Positions 54,899-61,789 of a DNA stretch of 64,000 bases are shown one piece after another. This DNA comes from Bacteroidales bacterium (GTDB lineage: Bacteria; Bacteroidota; Bacteroidia; Bacteroidales; WCHB1-69): contig JAKSMI010000005.1 in NCBI GenBank assembly GCA_024400635.1, positions 124,001 through 188,000 of the forward strand, given 5' to 3'. Position 1 is the stretch's first letter. Each line of letters opens with the position of its first letter. The notes beneath the pieces were generated by a model. It was given only the letters and a program-made list of their open reading frames with translations, did no database searches and was not told where the DNA came from. The position numbers were made by a program, and so were the translations under genes.

Positions 54899-56506
54899 TT
54901 AAAATCCCGTCCAGAACATTTCCCAGAACGATGTTTCCAAGTTTTCCCAACACTGACGGGTCGCTCCAGCAAAGTCTGATGTATACTCATTGAGTAGGTG
55001 ATGGACTTCTCCATTGTCACCATTTTCAAGCATATGAATTGCTTTTTGCTCCAAGACAGGCATTTCATTCACTGCTTTTTCCTCAAAGCGAATCACTTGT
55101 GGAATCATCATTTTTTTTGCCACACCCCAACGCACCTGCGCCAATTTGTTGGCTTTGCGGTAATGCCAGAGAATAGCTTTCTCGTTGTAACGAGCATGAC
55201 CACACATCTCAAAGCCAGAGGGCAATTCCGTCGTACCCGCATAAATAGGTATGCGCGGACTCTGTCCCGGATTCTCAACCGAGAACCAACACACTCCCCC
55301 TATTTCATCAGGCAGCCAACTACGACACTGAATGATGGTGGAATAAGAACACCAAGACATCGCAACGCCACGATAAAAAGTGACCGTTCCTGGCTTTAAT
55401 TCATTGTACAACATTCGTTCTTCCGCACCCATCCACGGATTGGCACAATTGGCCACCTTCATGTTGGATTCAAGTTCGCCTGCTGCGTTTTTGCTTTTGG
55501 ATGGAATCCGCAGATTCTTTGTTTGATCCAAAATCGGAGAACCTTCATAGTTGGCACGAAAAAGAGCCATGACTTTGCGGACATCCACCAGTGAGTCTGG
55601 TTTGATGGAAAACGGAAGTTCGTCAGCTTCAAATGAAAGATGAAGCGATGGTGCCAACTCGTTGAAAATAAACCACTCACGTTCTTTAAAATTCTTTCCT
55701 CCCGAATAGCTTGACGGGAAGGCTTTCCACCAGACAAAATCTCCTTTTCCATCCCAAAGACCATATTTCATGGCCACCTTTTCAATATTGTCTGAACAAA
55801 GAAAATAATCTTTATTTTTGCGGTCAAGTTTGCCGATTCTAGGCACATTGCAACTGACAGCCACCTGGTCGTCGGGGACACGTTGCGCCACCCAAATACC
55901 ACCGATTTGGTCTGGACCTTCACCCAGAATCTCCATCTGCCACACTTCGTGCTTGTCTGCAATGGTGATACACTCGCCCCCGTCTGCATAGCCGTACTCT
56001 TTTATCAGTTTGCCTATCAACAAGACAGCATCACGGGCATTATCACAGCGTTGTAACGCAACCCGTTGTAATTCCTCAATCAAAAACATAGCCTTTTCGT
56101 TCACCAAAGTATCAGGACCAGAAAAAGTGCTCTCTCCCATGGCCAGTTGTTTTTCGTTCATACATGGATAAGCCGTATTCATATAAGCATAAGTATGGGC
56201 AACTTCTGGAATTTCGCCAGCAATGGTAACACCTTCCATTCCGCCAGGGGTTTCAGTATGCATTGTACCTTTATAAACTATGTGCTTGGCATCTTTTTTG
56301 TGGTCTGCCGCAGGCTCCATCCGCACCCAAGTACGGTACTTTCCATCACAAGTGTGAGATGTGATGACAGAGCCGTCGGTCGAGGCTTTGCAACCAACCA
56401 TGATAGAGGTACAATTTCCTCCGACAAGCTCTTCATTTTGGCTTAAGGCAGTAAAAGAGATTAACAGCAATACGCTGATGACAATGAAAGATTTGACTTG
56501 TTCCAT
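54899..56506 (-). CDS. C69-family dipeptidase
   Basis: The 535-residue protein is a C69 (PepDA-like) Ntn-hydrolase that cleaves dipeptides. A signal peptide (IVISVLLLISFTALSQ) precedes the nucleophile Cys of GGNCTSIMVGCKASTDGSV (Cys near residue 32); in this family the N-terminal Cys is exposed by processing. The signal indicates a periplasmic or surface place. Further family strings are AYMNTAYPCMNEKQLAMGESTFSG-like (about 105-128) and ARDAVLLIGKLIKEYGY. Promoter 56567-56574; the gene follows the large repeat region. Confidence 0.92.
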   Translation of the reverse strand: MEQVKSFIVISVLLLISFTALSQNEELVGGNCTSIMVGCKASTDGSVITSHTCDGKYRTWVRMEPAADHKKDAKHIVYKGTMHTETPGGMEGVTIAGEIPEVAHTYAYMNTAYPCMNEKQLAMGESTFSGPDTLVNEKAMFLIEELQRVALQRCDNARDAVLLIGKLIKEYGYADGGECITIADKHEVWQMEILGEGPDQIGGIWVAQRVPDDQVAVSCNVPRIGKLDRKNKDYFLCSDNIEKVAMKYGLWDGKGDFVWWKAFPSSYSGGKNFKEREWFIFNELAPSLHLSFEADELPFSIKPDSLVDVRKVMALFRANYEGSPILDQTKNLRIPSKSKNAAGELESNMKVANCANPWMGAEERMLYNELKPGTVTFYRGVAMSWCSYSTIIQCRSWLPDEIGGVCWFSVENPGQSPRIPIYAGTTELPSGFEMCGHARYNEKAILWHYRKANKLAQVRWGVAKKMMIPQVIRFEEKAVNEMPVLEQKAIHMLENGDNGEVHHLLNEYTSDFAGATRQCWENLETSFWEMFWTGF

Positions 56507-56566
56507 TTTTTGTTAAATTATATTTTCTATTTTAAGTTGATTCTATTGGTATACTGATTTCGGGTG

Positions 56567-56574
56567 CAAATTTA
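56567..56574 (-). promoter_or_regulatory. Promoter -7 element for the C69 dipeptidase
   Basis: TAAATTTG on the minus strand, 60 bp before the start at 56506. Confidence 0.5.
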
Positions 56575-56629
56575 CGGATTTCAAACAAAAAAAGATGATG
56601 GTTTTCATTTTTTTAATACCAAAAGAATC

Positions 56630-56779
56630 TGTGAGCTGTGAACCGTGATCTGTGAACTGTGAATTGTGAACTGTTAAGTTGTTTAGGTGTTCTGCCTGAA
56701 GGGCAGTATTTGAGTAACCGGGGACGAAGTCTCCGGAGAAGAATGCTCTGAGGGAAAACTGTTGCCTGAAAGGCAACAC
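56630..56779 (-). repeat. Modular hairpin repeat array, locus 4
   Basis: Read on plus: a TGTGAAC/TGTGAAT tandem tract (56630-56687), CTGCCTGAAGGGCAG (56692-56706), an inverted CCGG-bracketed module GTAACCGGGGACGAAGTCTC (from 56714, ending 56736), and TTGCCTGAAAGGCAA (56762-56776). Bases 56679-56779 are repeated perfectly at 57098-57198. It occupies the gap of 925 bp between the C69 dipeptidase and pepD. Confidence 0.8.
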
Positions 56780-56788
56780 CATTTTTCT

Positions 56789-56975
56789 GATACTTTCTTT
56801 GAAACCCAAAGAAAGTATCGCAAAGAAAGGTTTCCCGCTGAACAAGCCTTTGCTACAAATCGGGCAGTTGCAGGCTAAACGCAGAAACTCGCAGGCTCCT
56901 CTCCGCTCCGCCTGCTCAAACAGTCTGCGTTCTTAACGCCCGCACCTGCCGCGATTTGTCACGCAAAGCGCTTGT
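56789..56975. repeat. Palindromic element: hairpin plus 134-bp nested inverted repeat
   Basis: A 13-bp stem GATACTTTCTTTG / CAAAGAAAGTATC with loop AAACC (56789-56819) is followed by nested arms: ACAAGC-CTTTGC (56842-56853) with 56963-56975, ACAAATCG (56855-56862) with 56952-56959, GGCAG (56863-56867) with 56946-56950, AACGCAGA (56878-56885) with 56924-56931, GCAGGC (56891-56896) with 56910-56915. It has no usable reading frame. It lies exactly between the two 101-bp repeats, and from memory similar sequences are dispersed in Bacteroidales genomes. GGCGGAG (56978-56984) and CTCCGCC (57045-57051) form an outer inverted pair around the next 60 bp, which hold nothing else. Confidence 0.75.
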
Positions 56976-57054
56976 AAGGCGGAGGATATAAATGGTGGAC
57001 TATGGATAATACAGACTGTAAGGTTCATGATTCCAGTTCAATGACTCCGCCTCT

Positions 57055-57109
57055 TTAGTTGTTTAGGTGTTTAGTTGTTTAATTGTTTAATTGTGAATTG
57101 TTTAGGTGT
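57055..57109 (+). repeat. Tandem octamer tract, seven units
   Basis: TTAGTTGT, TTAGGTGT, TTAGTTGT, TTAATTGT, TTAATTGT, GAATTGT and TTAGGTGT in direct succession, leading into the CTGCCTGAAGGGCAG hairpin of locus 5. Confidence 0.75.
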
Positions 57110-57310
57110 TCTGCCTGAAGGGCAGTATTTGAGTAACCGGGGACGAAGTCTCCGGAGAAGAATGCTCTGAGGGAAAACTGTTGCCTGAAAGGCAACACAG
57201 CATAGTAACCGGTTGCACCGACGTAGGAGGTGCTGCCGGCAAAGAGACTTGAAGATATAGCACGGCGTCTGAAAGACACCTCCTCCAGTAAGCAGAGACG
57301 AAGTCCTCGG
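57098..57310 (-). repeat. Modular hairpin repeat array, locus 5
   Basis: Starts with the perfect copy of 56679-56779, then an inverted GCCGG module (57205-57240, GTAACCGG at its start), GGCGTCT-GAA-AGACACC (57264-57280, one G-T wobble) and a degenerate inverted GTCCTCGG module (57287-57310). It lies between pepD (after its terminator) and the palindromic element. Confidence 0.8.
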
Positions 57311-57378
57311 AAGTAAAAAAAGCAACTGATATCTCAACGCGACACGAAGTTGGATGAGCATCAAGTTTATCATTGGCT

Positions 57379-57411
57379 AAAAAAAAGCGCAACCATAAAG
57401 ATTGCGCTTTT
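57379..57411 (-). terminator. Rho-independent terminator of pepD
   Basis: On the minus strand AAAAGCGCAA (57411-57402) pairs over 10 bp with TTGCGCTTTT (57392-57383), ending in an eight-T run (57386-57379). It starts 20 bp past the pepD stop. Confidence 0.88.
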
Positions 57412-57431
57412 CGTATGGATTTTGTCGTTTT

Positions 57432-58895
57432 TTATTTTTTCACGGGAACATTTTTGAGAACTTCAACGAGGAAATCCCAGAACTTGCCCACAGATTCAAT
57501 GTTGACCTTTTCATCGGGTGAGTGTGGATGAACAATAGTTGGTCCAAATGAAATCATGTCCCAATCCGGATAGCAAACGCCAAAAAGTCCGCATTCCAGA
57601 CCCGCATGGATAGCCATTACAGCCGGTTCTTTCTTGAATTTTTTCTTGTAGACAGACAAACAGGTCTTAAAAATCGGAGATTCCATATTGGGTTTCCAAC
57701 CTGGGTATCCACCTGCCAGCTCAATATCAGCGCCAGCGAGTTCTGCGATAGCTGTCATTTTCTGTCCAAGAGCTTCTTTTGCTGAATCCACAGAACTACG
57801 GAGCAAGCATTTTACGGTCATTTGGCCCTTGACAGCATTGAAGATTGCCAAATTGTTAGAAGTTTCCACCAAACCAGGCATTGAATCGCTCATGCGCTGC
57901 ACTCCGTTAGGAATAGCAAAGACCATATTGAGAATTCGTCTCTGTGCGTCTTCAACCATCATTTTCTTGGGCATTTCAGCAGCGGAGACCTTTATTTCCA
58001 TATCAGGTTCAACGGCGGCGAATTCTACCTTCACTGTATCGGCAAATTTCTTCACAAAACGCTTGTATGCAGCAACTTTATCTTCTGGAAGAACGATGAC
58101 GGCAACAGCTTCACGAGGAATGGCATTGCGCAAGCTGCCAGCCTGAACAGAAGAAATCATAGCGGCATATTTGTCCATTGAAGACTTCAGGAGTCTAACC
58201 ATCAATTTATTGGCGTTGGCACGGCCCAGATTAATGTCCATTCCTGAGTGACCACCCTTCAGACCTTTAACAAAGAGTTGCAAAGCAGCCATACCTGCTG
58301 GAACTGCTTTTTCTTTGTATTTCATCGAGATGTTGGCATCAAGGCCGCCGGCACAACCCAAGTAAAGTTCTCCTTCTGTTTCTGAGTCAAGATTGATGAG
58401 GATTTTCCCTTTGAGCAAACCGGCTTTCAAACCAAAGGCGCCAGTCATACCGGTTTCTTCATCAACGGTGCAGAGCACTTCAATGGGACCGTGAGCCACT
58501 TTTTTGTCAGCAAGCACTGCCAAGGCTGCCGATGCGCCAACGCCATTGTCGGCACCAAGAGTCGTACCATTGGCACGTACCCAACCGTTGTCGATAATAG
58601 TTTCGATAGGATCTTTAGTAAAGTCGTGCTTTTTGCTGCTGTTGGCCTGCGGAACCATATCAATGTGACCTTGCAGAATCACAGGTGTGCGGTTTTCCAT
58701 TCCCTTGGTAGCGGGAGCTCTGAACACCAGATTTCCTGTCTTATCTTGAACACATTCGATTTTATTTTTTTCAGCCCATTTCATCAAAAAAGCAGCCAAT
58801 TGTGCTTCATGCTTTGAAGGATGAGGAACAGAGCAAATGTTGCTAAAATTCTCCCATAACTGTTTGGGATACAATTTTTTAATTTCTTCGTTCAT
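57432..58895 (-). CDS. pepD: Aminoacyl-histidine dipeptidase (M20/PepD)
   Basis: Cytoplasmic zinc dipeptidase with broad Xaa-His specificity. The 487-residue protein has ILQGHIDMVPQ (metal His and Asp near 80), GADNGVGASAAL, TVDEETGMTGAFGL (catalytic Glu-Glu) and the late HAGLECG metal-binding motif, with a lid domain (about 215-385). It lies 39 bp after lolD on the same strand and is followed by the terminator at 57379-57411. Confidence 0.95.
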   Translation of the reverse strand: MNEEIKKLYPKQLWENFSNICSVPHPSKHEAQLAAFLMKWAEKNKIECVQDKTGNLVFRAPATKGMENRTPVILQGHIDMVPQANSSKKHDFTKDPIETIIDNGWVRANGTTLGADNGVGASAALAVLADKKVAHGPIEVLCTVDEETGMTGAFGLKAGLLKGKILINLDSETEGELYLGCAGGLDANISMKYKEKAVPAGMAALQLFVKGLKGGHSGMDINLGRANANKLMVRLLKSSMDKYAAMISSVQAGSLRNAIPREAVAVIVLPEDKVAAYKRFVKKFADTVKVEFAAVEPDMEIKVSAAEMPKKMMVEDAQRRILNMVFAIPNGVQRMSDSMPGLVETSNNLAIFNAVKGQMTVKCLLRSSVDSAKEALGQKMTAIAELAGADIELAGGYPGWKPNMESPIFKTCLSVYKKKFKKEPAVMAIHAGLECGLFGVCYPDWDMISFGPTIVHPHSPDEKVNIESVGKFWDFLVEVLKNVPVKK

Positions 58896-58934
58896 TTTTC
58901 TTTAATTTTATGAATTAATATGATTAATTATTTT

Positions 58935-59597
58935 CTACTGATTAACCAAACCTCCATCCTTCATCATAATCTGGCGATCGGAGAGGCGCGCTAATTCTTC
59001 ATTGTGAGTGACAATAATAAAAGTCTGATGAAATTTGTCGCGGAGGTCGAAGAAAAGTTGGTGCAGTTTGCGGGCGTTTTCCGAATCGAGATTCCCGGAT
59101 GGCTCGTCAGCAAGAATAATATCCGGGTTGTTAGCCAAAGCGCGAGCCACCGCCACACGTTGTTGCTCTCCGCCAGAAAGTTCCGATGGCTTGTGCTGGC
59201 TTCGCTCTTCCAACTTAAGAAAAGACAGCAACTCGTGAGCTCTTTTTTCCGCCTCTGGCTTGGATTTCCCAGCAATCAGCATTGGCAAAACCACATTTTC
59301 GATGGCAGTGAATTCAGGAAGAAGATGATGAAACTGAAATACAAATCCAATATGCCGGCTTCGAAAATCCGACAACTGGTCATCATTCAAAGTATTGACT
59401 TCCGTGTTATTGATCCAGATTTTTCCGTCATTAGGGCGATCCAAAGTCCCTATAATATGTAGCAAGGTCGATTTTCCAGCCCCTGATGGTCCCACAATGG
59501 TCACGACCTGAGATGGTTGAACCGTCAAAGATATGTCTTTAAGCACCTTTAACGAGCCGAAACTTTTACTGATATGACTTAGTTGTATCATCGTCAT
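58935..59597 (-). CDS. lolD: LolD-like ABC transporter ATPase
   Basis: The 220-residue protein is an ABC ATPase of the MacB/LolD type, which powers lipoprotein release or export. Walker [10 protein letters not shown] near 36, the signature [15 protein letters not shown] near 141, Walker [13 protein letters not shown] and the H-loop VTHNEELA are complete. No LolC/E permease gene is adjacent, which is usual in Bacteroidota. Promoter element 59614-59621 is very close to the start; pepD is downstream by 39 bp. An alternative MacB/FtsE-like role cannot be excluded. Confidence 0.85.
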   Translation of the reverse strand: MTMIQLSHISKSFGSLKVLKDISLTVQPSQVVTIVGPSGAGKSTLLHIIGTLDRPNDGKIWINNTEVNTLNDDQLSDFRSRHIGFVFQFHHLLPEFTAIENVVLPMLIAGKSKPEAEKRAHELLSFLKLEERSQHKPSELSGGEQQRVAVARALANNPDIILADEPSGNLDSENARKLHQLFFDLRDKFHQTFIIVTHNEELARLSDRQIMMKDGGLVNQ

Positions 59598-59613
59598 TTT
59601 TGGAATTGGGTTG

Positions 59614-59621
59614 CAAACTTA
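59614..59621 (-). promoter_or_regulatory. Promoter -7 element for lolD-pepD
   Basis: TAAGTTTG on the minus strand, 16 bp before the lolD start at 59597, implying a very short leader. Confidence 0.4.
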
Positions 59622-59684
59622 CATAAAATAATTGGAATATGAAATAGCTAATAAAAAAATATCGAGTTGCAATAAAAAAAATCA

Positions 59685-59692
59685 TATCTTTG
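59685..59692 (+). promoter_or_regulatory. Promoter -7 element for fumC
   Basis: TATCTTTG followed by CAAG, with TTG at 59667-59669, 28 bp before the fumC start. Confidence 0.6.
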
Positions 59693-59720
59693 CAAGATAT
59701 AATTTATACTTATAATTATT

Positions 59721-61091
59721 ATGGAAAATGTTAGAATTGAGAAGGATACGCTGGGAGAGGTAGAAGTCCAAAACGACAAATTGTGGGGTGCACAGACGCA
59801 ACGCTCTTTTAACAACTTTAAGATTGGCGGTCAGAAAATGCCGATAGAAGTGATTTACGCCTTGGCATACGTCAAAAAAGCAGCTGCCTTTGCCAACTGC
59901 GATTTGGACGCGCTTACTTCAGAGAAACGGGATGCCATCGCAGCTGTCTGCGATGAAATCATCCAGTGCCAACTCAATGAGCATTTTCCGCTTTGCGTTT
60001 GGCAAACTGGTTCAGGCACGCAGACAAACATGAATGTAAACGAAGTTATCGTCAACCGTTGCGAACAAAAACGCAAAGGCAGCATTGACCCCAAAAACCG
60101 CCTTTTATCGGCCAACGACGACGTCAACAAATCGCAGTCCACGAATGACGTTTTTCCGACGAGCATTAGGATTGCCGCCACCAAGAAAATTCTTGAGCAG
60201 ACCATTCCTGCCATCGAAGGACTGATTGGTACTTACAAGCAAAAAATTGCTGAATATGGCCACATCAAAAAAATCGGCCGTACACATCTAATGGACGCCA
60301 CGCCACTGACCTTGGGAGAAGAGCTCTCGGGGCATCAGTCTCAATTGGAACATGGTTTGGAATTGTTGCGCCACACGCTACAACATCTGATGGAGCTTCC
60401 CATCGGCGGCACAGCTGTAGGCAACGGGCTCAACACGCCTGCAGGCTACGACAAACTCGCCTTGCAGTACATCAACAAATTTACCGGTCTGCCATTCACC
60501 AATTCCGCCAACAAATTTGAAGCCATGGCCTCCCACGACAGCATCCTGGAAGTTTCTGGTGCTCTCAAACGTCTTTCCGTTTCGCTGATGAAAATCGGCA
60601 ACGATATCCGATTATTGTCATCTGGTCCACGTTGCGGCATCGGCGAAATTCAAATTCCAACCAACGAACCAGGTTCGTCCATTATGCCAGGCAAGGTCAA
60701 CCCAACCCAATGCGAAGCGCTGACAATGGTCTGCTGCCAAATCATTGGCAACGACGCCGCCATGACTTCTGGGGCTTTTCAAGGCCAACTCGAACTCAAC
60801 GTTTTCATGCCGCTAATGGCCGTCAACATTCTGCACTCCGCCCAAATTCTGGCTGACGCCGTCAATTCCTTTAACCATCACTGCATCGCCGGCATTAAAC
60901 CAGATGAGAATCAAATCAGTCTCTACTTGAAAAACTCTCTGATGCTCGTCACCAAACTCAGTCCAAAAATCGGCTATTACAACGCAGCTAAAATTGCCCA
61001 ACACGCCTTTGACAACAAATTCACCTTGCGAGAATCCGCCATTAACCTACAAATACTCTCCGCTGAAGAATTCGACCAATTGATGAATTAA
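59721..61091 (+). CDS. fumC: Class II fumarate hydratase
   Basis: Iron-independent fumarase, interconverting fumarate and malate. The 456 residues hold SGTQTNMNVNEV, GRTHLMDATPLTLGEE (catalytic His region) and the signature GSSIMPGKVNPTQCEA near 312. Length matches E. coli FumC. It has a TATCTTTG promoter and is followed 47 bp later by the LolA-like gene. No class I fumarase is seen in the window. Confidence 0.96.
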   Translation: MENVRIEKDTLGEVEVQNDKLWGAQTQRSFNNFKIGGQKMPIEVIYALAYVKKAAAFANCDLDALTSEKRDAIAAVCDEIIQCQLNEHFPLCVWQTGSGTQTNMNVNEVIVNRCEQKRKGSIDPKNRLLSANDDVNKSQSTNDVFPTSIRIAATKKILEQTIPAIEGLIGTYKQKIAEYGHIKKIGRTHLMDATPLTLGEELSGHQSQLEHGLELLRHTLQHLMELPIGGTAVGNGLNTPAGYDKLALQYINKFTGLPFTNSANKFEAMASHDSILEVSGALKRLSVSLMKIGNDIRLLSSGPRCGIGEIQIPTNEPGSSIMPGKVNPTQCEALTMVCCQIIGNDAAMTSGAFQGQLELNVFMPLMAVNILHSAQILADAVNSFNHHCIAGIKPDENQISLYLKNSLMLVTKLSPKIGYYNAAKIAQHAFDNKFTLRESAINLQILSAEEFDQLMN

Positions 61092-61138
61092 TTATTCTTG
61101 ATAAGAAACAAAAATATTACCATCATAAATTATTGAAA

Positions 61139-61780
61139 ATGAAAAAGATATCAATATTGTTAACCTTATTTCTTTTTGCATTTTTCGCATCCGCTCAAAA
61201 TGTCGATGGTGGTGCCACTGACATTCTGAAAAAATTGTCAAGCAAATATTCCAGCTTCTCGACAATGAAAATCAGCTATACTTACAAATGCGAAAGTAAC
61301 GACAAGGTCATTGACACGCAAACAGGAACGATGAACATCAAAGGCGAAAAGTATACTTTCGTTTTTGGCAATCAAACCAGTTATTGCAATGGCAAGAATC
61401 TATGGAACTATCAGAAGGACATCAACGAGGTGTCTATTTTCGAATATGTTGAAGCGGAGGACAATCTGCTGAATCCCGCAAAAATACTGAAAGAATGGCA
61501 GAAAGAATATCGAGCCAAATTCATTCGTGAAGAAACGCAAAACGGCAAACTAGTTCAGATTATCGACCTACTACCTTTGCAATCAAGTTCTTATTATAAA
61601 ATCAGATTATTCATAGATAAAAGCAAACTTGAAATCAATGGCATTTCCGCCTTTGAAAAAGGTTCAACGGTATATTCGTATCATATTGATAAATTTACGG
61701 TTAACACATCTATTGATGATACCACTTTTGTTTTCGATATGAAACAACATCCCGGCGTAGAAGTAAACGACATGAGATAA
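61139..61780 (+). CDS. LolA-like outer membrane lipoprotein carrier
   Basis: The 213-residue protein starts at the ATG at 61139 (an upstream TTG at 61133 is less likely). A signal peptide (ISILLTLFLFAFFASAQ) is followed by a LolA/DUF2092-like beta sandwich: KLSSKYSSFSTMKISYTYK, a TGTMNIKGEKYTFVFGNQ strand pair, and a late SVFDDTTFVFDMKQHPGV-type edge. LolA shuttles lipoproteins across the periplasm, fitting the nearby LolD. Sequence conservation of LolA is low, so the name is by fold-like pattern. The next gene begins 9 bp later. Confidence 0.8.
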   Translation: MKKISILLTLFLFAFFASAQNVDGGATDILKKLSSKYSSFSTMKISYTYKCESNDKVIDTQTGTMNIKGEKYTFVFGNQTSYCNGKNLWNYQKDINEVSIFEYVEAEDNLLNPAKILKEWQKEYRAKFIREETQNGKLVQIIDLLPLQSSSYYKIRLFIDKSKLEINGISAFEKGSTVYSYHIDKFTVNTSIDDTTFVFDMKQHPGVEVNDMR

Positions 61781-61789
61781 CCCAGTCCT

